Positions 53,757 to 62,535 of a stretch of 64,000 nt of DNA are shown in pieces (position 1 is the stretch's first letter; each line of letters opens with the position of its first letter). Source of the DNA: Paenibacillus sp. ACRRY (GTDB lineage Bacteria > Bacillota > Bacilli > Paenibacillales > Paenibacillaceae); NCBI RefSeq assembly GCF_022346995.1, contig NZ_JAKRNM010000014.1, positions 22,523-86,522 of the forward strand, read 5' to 3'. The notes beneath the pieces were generated by a model. That model worked only from the letters and a program-made list of their open reading frames with translations, had not been told where the DNA came from and searched no databases. A program made the translations under genes and the position numbers.

Positions 53757-55031
53757 ATGGAGACATACATTACGCAGGTAATAGAGCTGTTATCGCTTGG
53801 GAAGACCTCGGATGGTGTACATCAAATCACGGTCGTTGTGACCCAAGAGGATAGGCAAGCTACATACGAAATGAATATTGATGAGTTTACATATCTTGCG
53901 CTTGAAGTGTTAGAACCAATGAATGGAGACAGGATCCGACTCTCTCCTTATGCCAAGTGGGATCCTTACCGGAACACCTTTTATAGTTCCATAAACAGAT
54001 CCACAGATGTTTCCCGGGATGTGCAGTATTTTGCATGCAGCGAAGCATACATAAATGAAATAAAGCGGATCAGGAGCCTTCCGCCCGTAGTGATGGAAGT
54101 TGGAGGGCAGGAGGAGAAAGTAGAGAAACCGGCTCAGCGAGGGATGCAGCTCCTGCGGCAATTCTCTGTACACATGCCTAAAATACTCATTCTGTTTCTG
54201 TTCACTGCCGGCTTGCTGATTGTTCTATCTATCACTTCGAAGGGGAATGACAATTCAGATACATTTAGCGGTTCAATCGGAGTGGCACAGGCAGAGGAAC
54301 AAAAAGATGCTTCGAAAACAGCGATGGATCCTGTATCTATAAGTACTACATACAAGTCCAAAATCACCGATGTGGCTGCAAGAACGGAGCAATTGGTCGT
54401 CTCTCAAGTATCGGATCGGCCTAACACCAATCAAGCATCCATTGAAGCCATCGATATTGGTGAAGAGGAGTCCTTTTTTGGTTTACCAAAGGGATATGTG
54501 GCTTTGACCTTTGATGATGGACCTTCCATGCTTACGAAGCAGTTTGTGGACATTCTGACAGAACAGAAGGTAGCCGCAACATTCCTATTCGTAGGGCAGA
54601 AGGTGGAACGCAATCAGGATGCCGTTATCTATGCGAGTGAACATGGAATGGCGATCGGAAATCATTCCTGGGATCACAGTTTGCTTCCGAAAGCTACTCC
54701 TCAGGATCAGAGCGAGAGCTTGTCGAAGACAAACAGCGTTATAGAATCACTGACGCATAATAAGGTTACGTTGTTCCGGCCACCATACGGTGCGATTAAC
54801 AACGAACTTGTCTCCAAGGTCAAGAAGATGAATATGAAGACTCTCCTATGGAATCGGGATCCAGAGGACTGGAACGCGAAGAAGCCTGAGGATATTATTC
54901 GATACTTTCACCAAGTGGAAGCTGCTGGGGGCGTATATGTGCTGCACGAGAACAAGAACACCTTAGAAGCACTGCCAGCTATTCTTGAACACTTAAAAGA
55001 AAAGAACTTGAAATTTGTCATCTTCCAATGA
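53757..55031 (+). CDS. Membrane-anchored polysaccharide deacetylase (NodB domain)
   Basis: A 424-residue protein with an unrecognised cytoplasmic N-terminal domain (about 1-115), one membrane segment (about 140-162), a linker and a NodB/CE4 domain (about 245-424). Metal and catalytic motifs are TFDDGPS, NHSWDHS, RPPYGA, RDPEDW and YVLHE. It should deacetylate N-acetyl sugars in peptidoglycan or another wall glycan. GAGAGGA precedes the ATG. The N-terminal domain before the membrane helix is unusual for the family. Confidence 0.87.
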   Translation: METYITQVIELLSLGKTSDGVHQITVVVTQEDRQATYEMNIDEFTYLALEVLEPMNGDRIRLSPYAKWDPYRNTFYSSINRSTDVSRDVQYFACSEAYINEIKRIRSLPPVVMEVGGQEEKVEKPAQRGMQLLRQFSVHMPKILILFLFTAGLLIVLSITSKGNDNSDTFSGSIGVAQAEEQKDASKTAMDPVSISTTYKSKITDVAARTEQLVVSQVSDRPNTNQASIEAIDIGEEESFFGLPKGYVALTFDDGPSMLTKQFVDILTEQKVAATFLFVGQKVERNQDAVIYASEHGMAIGNHSWDHSLLPKATPQDQSESLSKTNSVIESLTHNKVTLFRPPYGAINNELVSKVKKMNMKTLLWNRDPEDWNAKKPEDIIRYFHQVEAAGGVYVLHENKNTLEALPAILEHLKEKNLKFVIFQ

Positions 55032-55060
55032 AATAGACCAGTAATGGTGGTTCTTATCAT

Positions 55061-55100
55061 GCCCTACTTATGATATGGAGAAAAACTTCATGAGTAGGGC
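55061..55100. repeat. Palindrome carrying an inverted att-like sequence
   Basis: GCCCTACTTATGA (55061-55073) pairs with TCATGAGTAGGGC (55088-55100) with one wobble. The left arm, read on the minus strand through 55078, is CCATATCATAAGTAGGGC, matching 17 of 18 positions of the rlmH end (45945-45962). There is no clear T run, so it is a poor terminator. Confidence 0.55.
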
Positions 55101-55132
55101 TAAACCTATTTAAGGCAAAACCGATCTGATTA

Positions 55133-55315
55133 TTAAACGCTCCTCTCATCCATAGCCTCATAAACCCGCGTCTTCTGGCGTGGATTAACCCTTCCTTTAG
55201 CATGAATCGAAACCCCGAGCACGAACTTTACTGTAGATCCAGATCCATTACAGGCATATTTCTTCTCTATCAATCTTTCAAAATTTTTACATCCATTTGA
55301 TATAATTCGCGATTT
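55133..55315 (-). pseudogene. Possible gene remnant on the minus strand
   Basis: A 60-codon minus-strand frame with protein-like composition (ERLIEKKYACNGSGSTVKF, then RVNPRQKTRVYEAMDERSV) fills most of the gap before the 5'-nucleotidase gene. No start or ribosome binding site is convincing. It may be the tail of a lost gene or chance. Confidence 0.25.
55301..55306 (+). promoter_or_regulatory. Possible -10 element of the 5'-nucleotidase gene
   Basis: TATAAT at 55301-55306 lies 72 bases before the start. TTCAAA 18 bases upstream is a weak -35. The nearby TTTACA could be part of a Pho-type box but repeats are not clear. Confidence 0.35.
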
Positions 55316-55377
55316 TTATGACTTAATTTATGTTAAAATATCTCAGGATCAGAAATTGGAGAGGGGTTTTTTAACTC

Positions 55378-57501
55378 ATGTCATGGAAAAAAGTTCTGGG
55401 GAAAAGCACCATTCGTGTGGCAACGACTGCACTATTACTTTCTCAACTATTCGGCGCGGTAGGTCCTGTCTCTGCGGCAGGCACAGATGTAGAAGTACAC
55501 TTGATCGGAATTAATGACCTGCATGGTCAGCTTGATACCACATCAATGGTTGGTGATAAAAAGGCAGGAACAGCTCCAATTCTAGCTACATATCTGAAAG
55601 AAGCTCAAGCCAAATATGAACACTCCCTCCTCTTCCATAATGGAGACTCTGTTGGTGCATCTGCTCCAGTTTCTTCTTTGGATCGTGATGAGCCTACGAT
55701 GGAATGGATGAATATGATGGGCTTCGATGTGGGTTCTCTCGGCAACCATGAATTCGACCAAGGGATCGCTGCATTGAAAGCACAAATCTTTGGCGGCCTT
55801 GATCCAAAAGAAGGCAAAGTGACTCATGCTGGTGCAAAGTTTGACTATGTAAATGCAAATGTCATCGAGACTGCTACTGGCAAAACATTAATTAAGCCAT
55901 ATGTAGTTAAAGAAGTGGGCGGCGTCAAAATCGGATTTATCGGATTGGTGACGAAATCTACACCGGCTAAAGTATCTCCATCGGGTACAGCAGGCGTGCG
56001 TTTCTTAAGCGCTGAAGAAGAAGTAGAAGCGGTTAATAAATACTCTAAAGAATTGCAAGATCAAGGTGTTGAAACGATCATCGTTCTGGCACATGATCCA
56101 GCAACAACCAAAGAAGGCGTAACTACTGGAGAAGCAGCTGATTTGGCAAAAGCTCTGCCAGCAGACTCTCCTGTTGATGTTATCATTGCAGGTGACAATC
56201 ACGCTTTGGCTAACGGTGAAGTGAATGGAAAATTGATCGTTCAAGCTTACTCTTATGGTACGGCATTTGAAGATATTAAATTGATGATTGACCCTGCGAC
56301 TGGGGATGTAACTGAAAAATCTGCAACAGTGACAACAACTTTCCAAGAGGGTGTAAAAGAAGACCCTGAATCTTTGGCAATTATAAAAAAATCATTGGAC
56401 AAGCATCCTGAGCTAACCAAGCCAGTAGGTACAACCGATGGTTCGGTCACTCGCACAGATGCTTACAATAACGAAGCACCTCTAGGAAACCTCATTGCAG
56501 ATGCAATGCGTCAAGCAGATTTTGGCGATAACGCAAGCGAGGCTGACTTTGCATTTATGAACCCAGGTGGTATTCGTGCTGATCTGCCAGAAGGCGATGT
56601 GACCTTTGCTGATCTTGCCAAAATCCAACCGTTCGGCAATACTCTAGTAAAACTGGAGCTGACGGGTGACCAAATCCAAACCTTGTTGGAACAGCAATGG
56701 GGAACCAATGCAGATGGTACACCAAACACCAAAACACTACAAATCTCTGGTTTGAAATATACTGCAGATTTCAATAAGCCAGTTGCAGAACGTGTGACTA
56801 GTCTTAGCCTTGAAGATGGTACCGCTATTGATCCTGCCAAAACATATACAGCTGTAGTTAACAACTTTATGGCAGCAGGTGGAGATAACTATAAAGTGCT
56901 GGTGGATGCTAAATCATCCCTGGCCGGTCCTATTGATCTGGATGTATTCTACCAATACATTGTAGATGCATATAAAGGCGGCGCGATCCAAGCTGAAACA
57001 GAAGGACGTATTACGAACGTCGCTGCACCTGCAGAGCAACCAGAAACACCGGTAACAACAGAATTCATTTCCCGTGCTGAATTTGTAAGTGCGCTAGTAG
57101 AGATGTTGAAACTAAACGAAGTTGCTACAGCACCTGCATTCAAGGATGTCGCTGCTGACGCGGCATATGCAGACGCCATCGCTGAGGCTACTCACGCTGG
57201 ATTCATTCAAGGCTACGGTGGCAACTTCAACCCTGACCGTGATATCACTCGTGAAGAAGCGGCTACTATTCTTGCTAAATTGTTGAAAAATCCAGCTTCG
57301 GATAAAGATGCTGCTGCGATTATTGCTGGTTTTGAAGATGGTAAATCCGTATCTGTCTATGCAGTTAAATCCCTGGCACAATTGATTGAGCAAGGTATTC
57401 TTGGAGCGGCAGAGAACAACGAACTTCAACCGAAACAAGGCCTCTCCAATAACGATGCCAAAGCTCTCATTCAAAAAGCTGTGGCAGCAAAAGCTTCATA
57501 A
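55378..57501 (+). CDS. Secreted 5'-nucleotidase with C-terminal SLH domains
   Basis: A 707-residue extracellular enzyme that should release phosphate and nucleosides from nucleotides. It has a signal peptide (cleavage near VSAAG), a metallophosphatase domain with NDLHGQ, HNGDSVG, GNHEFDQG and GDNHA, and a nucleotidase C-terminal domain with NPGGIRADL, FGNTLV and AAGGDNY. SLH-like units follow (about 560-705, ISRAEFVSALVEML ... ITREEAATILAKLL) for surface attachment. It is related to B. subtilis YfkN-type enzymes. ATG start follows GGAGAGGGG. Confidence 0.9.
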   Translation: MSWKKVLGKSTIRVATTALLLSQLFGAVGPVSAAGTDVEVHLIGINDLHGQLDTTSMVGDKKAGTAPILATYLKEAQAKYEHSLLFHNGDSVGASAPVSSLDRDEPTMEWMNMMGFDVGSLGNHEFDQGIAALKAQIFGGLDPKEGKVTHAGAKFDYVNANVIETATGKTLIKPYVVKEVGGVKIGFIGLVTKSTPAKVSPSGTAGVRFLSAEEEVEAVNKYSKELQDQGVETIIVLAHDPATTKEGVTTGEAADLAKALPADSPVDVIIAGDNHALANGEVNGKLIVQAYSYGTAFEDIKLMIDPATGDVTEKSATVTTTFQEGVKEDPESLAIIKKSLDKHPELTKPVGTTDGSVTRTDAYNNEAPLGNLIADAMRQADFGDNASEADFAFMNPGGIRADLPEGDVTFADLAKIQPFGNTLVKLELTGDQIQTLLEQQWGTNADGTPNTKTLQISGLKYTADFNKPVAERVTSLSLEDGTAIDPAKTYTAVVNNFMAAGGDNYKVLVDAKSSLAGPIDLDVFYQYIVDAYKGGAIQAETEGRITNVAAPAEQPETPVTTEFISRAEFVSALVEMLKLNEVATAPAFKDVAADAAYADAIAEATHAGFIQGYGGNFNPDRDITREEAATILAKLLKNPASDKDAAAIIAGFEDGKSVSVYAVKSLAQLIEQGILGAAENNELQPKQGLSNNDAKALIQKAVAAKAS

Positions 57502-57628
57502 TATAGAACGTTAAGCAAACCTTATAGGCTCTGCAAAAGCATAGCGATAACACTTGCTAATGGACGGTTGCAATTTGTGTAGATACTTCAATAAGGTTTG
57601 CTATATGCTATATTAATTCTAAATTCTT

Positions 57629-57661
57629 GAACCACCTGTGTAACTACAGGTGGTTCTTTTT
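57629..57661 (+). terminator. Terminator after the 5'-nucleotidase gene
   Basis: GAACCACCTGT pairs perfectly with ACAGGTGGTTC around a short loop, followed by a T run. Confidence 0.9.
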
Positions 57662-57803
57662 TTGAAGAAATCTAATAAGACACCATATCCTCACGTTGAA
57701 GATCGGACAAACGCACTTTATTTTTCTTGTCCACATTTATACCTCACTAAAAGCGACCCTATTGCATTTAATAAAACTATCAATAACAAAGGAGGTTTTG
57801 AGA

Positions 57804-58136
57804 ATGGGAAATAGAAGACCTGGAACGGGCTATGACCTTGTTCAGATATTTAACTCCACTCCCTATAATGCGTTTGGGAGAGTAGAGTATGCATCCATCT
57901 TTTGTAGTGACGATAATTATAGTGTTCAGCGTGATGAGACTTGGAGAGCGTCTGGTCGCGGGGCCTGCCTGGTGACTAGAATAACAGCAACGGTTAGAAC
58001 ACCGAGTGGAAATGTTGAAGCCGAAGCGTATACTTCTTCGGGTACTTCGTACAGCCAATTCGCCATCATACAAGTAGGAGTAAATAAGTTTCAAGTGACA
58101 CGTGTAGTAAGTGCCACTAAACGCCGCAAGAAATAA
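57804..58136 (+). CDS. Hypothetical 110-residue protein
   Basis: I do not recognise this protein. The sequence is rich in alternating polar and hydrophobic residues (VRTPSGNVEAEAYTSSG, FAIIQVGVNKFQVTRVV), which suggests a small beta-sandwich, and ends in a basic tail TKRRKK. It has no signal peptide. ATG 57804 has a strong AAGGAGG nine bases upstream, which supports a real gene. Confidence 0.68.
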   Translation: MGNRRPGTGYDLVQIFNSTPYNAFGRVEYASIFCSDDNYSVQRDETWRASGRGACLVTRITATVRTPSGNVEAEAYTSSGTSYSQFAIIQVGVNKFQVTRVVSATKRRKK

Positions 58137-58178
58137 CCCAAACCGATTATTATCGGGAATAGTCACCAAAATATAAAG

Positions 58179-58217
58179 AGGCGACCAGCCAAAGCTACAA
58201 GGCCGGTCGCCTTTCTT
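58179..58217. terminator. Bidirectional terminator
   Basis: AGGCGACC pairs with GGTCGCCT, extended by GCC/GGC. T-rich DNA follows on the plus strand and also serves the convergent YheC/D gene. Confidence 0.8.
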
Positions 58218-58223
58218 TTTGTT

Positions 58224-58967
58224 TCAATGCTCCTTGTACCATAATATTCTGCGATACATCGATGAATCTTGTAAATGCCGGAAAGGGTGCAAATCTGGTT
58301 TATAATTGCCTTCAATGATCCAAATCCGACGTTTTCTGTCGATGCCTATATCGAATCCAACCTGTCTTAGTTCGGGGTAGTGCTCTCCCAGTCGTTTGGC
58401 AGCTAGCAGTGCAATTCGTTCCGCCTTTACAAGTAAGCTTCGACCTCCAATATGAGCTAGTTTTAAGGCCTCTAGCACGGGAATGGTGCGGCTGGTCACA
58501 TTCGTGACCAGATACCCTTGCGCTGCAACTTTGGCATATGAGCCTGTAACTTTCCAAGGGGATAAGGGGTCTTTTTGGCGCTGAACCATAATACGGATAT
58601 CGAAGGGTCTATGTTGAACCTGGGCAAGCTGCAGACGTCTTTGAACGATATATCCAGGACCTTTGTTTTTCTTCCGGAACAATTGAAGTAACTGATCGAT
58701 GTCCCTCATGGTGGTCACATCTTTCTCGTTACGAATACGTAAGGCAGTCGCACCGTTTCGTTTAATAAACAGGATATCTCTTCCGTAACGCCCATCGCGA
58801 GGCTTCACAACGACATTGTGATATTGGTGCAGCATCTTTGATAAATGGTTCTTTTGAAGCAACCGCGTTTCAGGCAGACGTTTGGCAAGAGAAGAGCCCT
58901 TACGGAGGATGCGATACTGAGTCCATTTGTCTCTTTTCATTACAATCGGAACCACAGCCTTTTTCAT
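58224..58967 (-). CDS. YheC/YheD family ATP-grasp protein
   Basis: A 247-residue ATP-grasp protein of the YheC/D type linked to endospore coats. Seen are NVVVKPRDGRYGRDILFI (ATP-binding lysine and Gly loop), YIVQRRLQLAQVQHRPFDIRIMVQR, VGFDIGIDRKRRIWIIEGNYKPDLHPF with the metal-binding Glu/Asn. It should ligate a carboxylate to an amine, substrate unknown. The minus-strand ATG at 58967 has only a weak ribosome binding site. Confidence 0.85.
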   Translation of the reverse strand: MKKAVVPIVMKRDKWTQYRILRKGSSLAKRLPETRLLQKNHLSKMLHQYHNVVVKPRDGRYGRDILFIKRNGATALRIRNEKDVTTMRDIDQLLQLFRKKNKGPGYIVQRRLQLAQVQHRPFDIRIMVQRQKDPLSPWKVTGSYAKVAAQGYLVTNVTSRTIPVLEALKLAHIGGRSLLVKAERIALLAAKRLGEHYPELRQVGFDIGIDRKRRIWIIEGNYKPDLHPFRHLQDSSMYRRILWYKEH

Positions 58968-59178
58968 TCTTTTACAGTCATTCTAAGTTAAAGTATCAGT
59001 TAGCATAAGCGGCCATTCGTCTAAATATGAGCTGATGTTGTTCATGACGCTTACTCCACGTGGGCGTTGTGTGATTCTGATCGGTTTCTATATTTCCCAC
59101 GCAGCATGATAGAATGATGTAGATATAGATTTTTTATACATAGAGCACCTGAGTATAGTAGACAGGAGAGTGTCTAGA

Positions 59179-60513
59179 GTGAGTTATAAAGATTACGAAG
59201 CACAATTGGATCGAATAAAAGTGAAGCTTCAACAAGCTATGCATAAAGACGCGGATTTCTCCTTGTTTGGAGCATCCTCCCACCAATACAGGGTGAAAGG
59301 GAAGCTCACGGCAAAAGAGGTAGAGGACTGGCAGGACCGTAACCAGGTAACGCTTCCAGAATCCTTCACGAAGTTTTTGACGGAAATCGGGAATGGAGGT
59401 GCCGGGCCCTATTATGGAATATATTCGCTTGATAAGGCTGCTTCCAATACGGAGCGCCAGGCACTCTTCGCAAAACCGGCTCTTCATCCAGGGATGACCA
59501 AGGAGGAGTGGAACGATCTGATTAAGCCTCTGACCGAAGATGATGACATCTCCGATGAAGAATATGATGAGGCCCGCAATAAAGTGCTTGGCGGCATGCT
59601 GTGCATAGGTACCCAAGGTTGTGAATACGATATGTATCTGGTGCTGGAGGGAGAGTACAGAGGGAAGATTGTGTATACTTCTGATTTTCATCCGGATCAT
59701 CCCTTTTTCTTTGTTTATGAAGATAGCTTTCTGGACTGGTACGAGCGCTGGCTGGATGAAATCATTTTAAACTATGAGGGCTCATGGTTTGGCGTTCTAA
59801 TGCCTGGGAACGAGGAAGTTTTGATGCAGACTTATCAGAAAGCTCCGAACGAAGAGATGCAAACCAAAGCACTGGATGGGATGTTTAAATTTAAGAAAGT
59901 CTCACAGGAAACGATTGATTTTCTAAAGAGTATTGCAGATCAAAGTCCGAAACACCGCTCTACCGCCATTCAGCTCATATGTAAAACTTCTTTTGATACA
60001 GGTGCAAAATTTCTTATGGAGCTATTGCGATCGGATGTGCATGAGGATTTTCTGGAAGCATTAAAGATTCTGAATGGCCACCGCAAAACCGTAGATTTAG
60101 CGGAGTTTTATCCCGACATTTTGCAAAGGTTTGACAGGATTAATAATCTTGAAACCCTTCGTTATGCAGGATATATTTTGGAAGAGTGTGATGCTGTTAC
60201 TCTGCAACACTTTAAGCCTTATCTGTGCAGCGCTGATCCGAATATGCAAACCACAGCGATCTATGCTGCTCGCTACTGCAAGAACAAGGCTGGAAGCTGG
60301 CAGATCATTGAAGACATGTTTGTTGAAGGCGACCAGCAGGTGCTAAAAAACTCAATACTATACTGGGGCCTCATTCCGCATGAAAAGTTGCTTCCTTACT
60401 ATAGGGCTGTATGGCCGGATTATAAAAACAATCCCAATTTCAGAGACAAATTTATAACTTGTTTGCAAGAGTTGCATTTACCAGATGACTATTTCGAACA
60501 AAATGGATCATGA
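59179..60513 (+). CDS. SMI1/KNR4 domain protein with HEAT-like C-terminus
   Basis: The N-terminal part (about 35-195) is a SMI1/KNR4 (SUKH) domain: LTAKEVEDWQDRNQVTLPESFTKFLTEIGNGGAGPYYGIYSLDKA and GCEYDMYLVLEGEYRGKIVY. The rest (about 200-440) is helical and HEAT-like. SUKH proteins are often immunity proteins for polymorphic toxins, but no toxin gene is adjacent. GTG 59179 is preferred over GTG 59170 because AGGAGAG is then eight bases away. About 444 residues. Confidence 0.82.
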   Translation: MSYKDYEAQLDRIKVKLQQAMHKDADFSLFGASSHQYRVKGKLTAKEVEDWQDRNQVTLPESFTKFLTEIGNGGAGPYYGIYSLDKAASNTERQALFAKPALHPGMTKEEWNDLIKPLTEDDDISDEEYDEARNKVLGGMLCIGTQGCEYDMYLVLEGEYRGKIVYTSDFHPDHPFFFVYEDSFLDWYERWLDEIILNYEGSWFGVLMPGNEEVLMQTYQKAPNEEMQTKALDGMFKFKKVSQETIDFLKSIADQSPKHRSTAIQLICKTSFDTGAKFLMELLRSDVHEDFLEALKILNGHRKTVDLAEFYPDILQRFDRINNLETLRYAGYILEECDAVTLQHFKPYLCSADPNMQTTAIYAARYCKNKAGSWQIIEDMFVEGDQQVLKNSILYWGLIPHEKLLPYYRAVWPDYKNNPNFRDKFITCLQELHLPDDYFEQNGS

Positions 60514-60610
60514 GAAAGATAGCTTGCCCATCTCGACTACCTGATGTTTAGCAAGGGATATATATAGTCATAAATCTACCAAAATTACGATAGTAGGATG
60601 CACTGAGTAC

Positions 60611-60638
60611 AGCCGTACGGTTTGTAGACCGTACGGCT
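60611..60638. terminator. Hairpin terminator after the SMI1 gene
   Basis: AGCCGTACGGT pairs perfectly with ACCGTACGGCT (11 bp) around TTGTAG, with moderately T-rich DNA after it. Confidence 0.65.
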
Positions 60639-60812
60639 ATATTGCATTTTACGTAAATCAACATAATTTTATATTAAGTCTTTAGTCAAATAAGATACAA
60701 TTGAGATGTAGAATAGGGCATCCAAGCGGGTGCCTTTAGGTTTGTTTCAAACAATGAGCTATGTCATGCTGAAGTTTTGAAGATATTAAATTTGAATTGA
60801 AATGGTGGGTTC

Positions 60813-62030
60813 ATGAAAGAATTATACAGTCAGGTGAATCGAAGAACATATTACATATCCATGTTAATGATCATTGTGTTAATGGTGTCTGGACTTATAA
60901 TATCTACATTTGAGTTAAACGGAATTACATTAGGATATAGTATTCATTTTTCGTGCGTGGCAGTTCTATCGGTGTGTTTATTGATCTATCCGAAGTATGA
61001 GACCTATGTCTTCAGAAAGATCATCATTATGATGGGGTTCGCTTATTTCTATACTCTTTTCTTTTTATACCCGGATACCTGGACCACATATATTCTGATA
61101 TGCCTAATTCCCTCTCTTGCCATTCTGTTCTTTGATTTGAGATTGTTTTACTTCTCCATTGTGTTAAATGGGATATTGATCCTGATCACATTTGGTTACA
61201 TCATCATGATTGACCAAGGAGAAGTGTATACCTATTTACACCATGATATTGTAGGCAATCTGATCAACATTATAGCGAGCCAAGTATTAATCATTCTAAT
61301 CTTTCATTTATCGTTTAGCCGGATGAAAAAGCAGCAACTCTATTATGAACAGTTACAGCAATCAGAGCGTTTGAAGATGATCGCTCATTTGACCGCTGCT
61401 GTGGCGCATGAGATTAGGAATCCAGTTACAGTTGTTCGAGGTTTTTTGCAGTTATATCAGCAAGATCCTGCTTTTGACGTTTCGGACAAGAACAAGTTTA
61501 AATTAATGATCGATGAACTGAATACGGTTGAACATATCACTTCCCAATTCCTAACCCTCTCCAAGCCCAACGGAGATCTGAAACCGGAGAGAGTTGATGT
61601 GAAGGATGTCCTTCAAAGTGTTACGAGCCTGCTTAGTTCATATGCCATGCTATCGGATAACCATATTGATATAGATGTTGAGGAAAATTGTACGATTCTC
61701 ATTAATACGATTGAGTTCAAGCAGCTGCTTATGAATTTAATCAAAAATGCAGTGGAGGCATCGGAGATTGGCATGTCTGTCTCTGTCACGGCAAAGAGAA
61801 ATCGTCATTATATTGAGATAAGGATTATCGATCAGGGAAGCGGAATGTCAGAAGATGAGGTGAAGTCGCTAGGTACTCCTTTCTATTCGCTAAAAAGTAA
61901 TGGAACAGGGCTGGGGTTGATGATCTGTTTTAATATTGTAGAAAAGTATGGCGGAGAGATTCGTTATCATAGTTCCAAGGGAGACGGCACAACAGTCACT
62001 GTTCGCTTCTTGGCTGCAAATGACAACTGA
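60813..62030 (+). CDS. Orphan sensor histidine kinase (sporulation-kinase type)
   Basis: A 405-residue kinase with about six membrane helices (12-170) and no extracellular domain, then a HisKA domain with H199 in AVAHEIRNPVTVVRGFLQL and an ATPase domain with the N box NLIKNAVEAS, DQGSGM and GTGLGLMICFNIV. The HEIRNPLT-like H box and 5-6 helix sensor resemble KinB-type sporulation kinases. No response regulator is adjacent, as for the Spo0A phosphorelay kinases. Role in sporulation is an inference. Confidence 0.88.
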   Translation: MKELYSQVNRRTYYISMLMIIVLMVSGLIISTFELNGITLGYSIHFSCVAVLSVCLLIYPKYETYVFRKIIIMMGFAYFYTLFFLYPDTWTTYILICLIPSLAILFFDLRLFYFSIVLNGILILITFGYIIMIDQGEVYTYLHHDIVGNLINIIASQVLIILIFHLSFSRMKKQQLYYEQLQQSERLKMIAHLTAAVAHEIRNPVTVVRGFLQLYQQDPAFDVSDKNKFKLMIDELNTVEHITSQFLTLSKPNGDLKPERVDVKDVLQSVTSLLSSYAMLSDNHIDIDVEENCTILINTIEFKQLLMNLIKNAVEASEIGMSVSVTAKRNRHYIEIRIIDQGSGMSEDEVKSLGTPFYSLKSNGTGLGLMICFNIVEKYGGEIRYHSSKGDGTTVTVRFLAANDN

Positions 62031-62251
62031 AAGTGTAGACTAAATATTCTTACTAAGCGTATTTACGCTAAATAGTAGGTTATTGATAATGGGAAAAATT
62101 AATGACAAATCTGGCGTGAAAAGGTTTATAGGGTATTGGCGATGTCTTGTAACAGAGGGGACAGCACATACTTTTATTAACAACGTATTGCGCCTCTTTT
62201 TTTTCCTTTAGGTTTTCCTTAGATCATAGTAATTTTATAGATTTTTCTTGA

Positions 62252-62280
62252 TTGACTAACATATATCGAGTGAGTAGAAT
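62252..62280 (+). promoter_or_regulatory. Promoter of the SLH repeat protein gene
   Basis: TTGACT (62252-62257), 17 bases and TAGAAT (62275-62280). The transcript would have a leader of about 250 bases (to 62535), in which I see no clear motif. Upstream, 62031-62251 holds only a weak AGAGG/CCTCT hairpin with eight T near 62154-62205, probably the kinase gene terminator. Confidence 0.65.
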
Positions 62281-62535
62281 AAAAACACAAATCAAGGATG
62301 GAATGTGATTCTTGAATGTGAAATCGGCATTATAGTTGTCTGCGGCGTGACCAATTGTGAATCAGACAAGCTTAGGTAGTGTACTTGATAGGAGTACATG
62401 TCAGATGTTTTTTTGGATGATTGTGCTGGCAGTACTGAGGAGGATTGTAACTGATACATAAAGTAGATTGAGAGATTTATACACCAGCAAAAAAGGGATT
62501 TAGTATCCAAAAACTAACTCATTTAAGGGGAACAG

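Noticed and set aside
54005..54020. Noc-binding-site-like TTTCCCGGGA in the deacetylase gene
   Set aside because: Only the central ten bases match the ATTTCCCGGGAAAT consensus; the flanks do not, and it lies in a coding region.
45960..55100. Complete SCC-type or integrative element
   Set aside because: No ccr, integrase or transposase gene is present between 45.9 and 55.1 kb, so only att-like sequences are reported.
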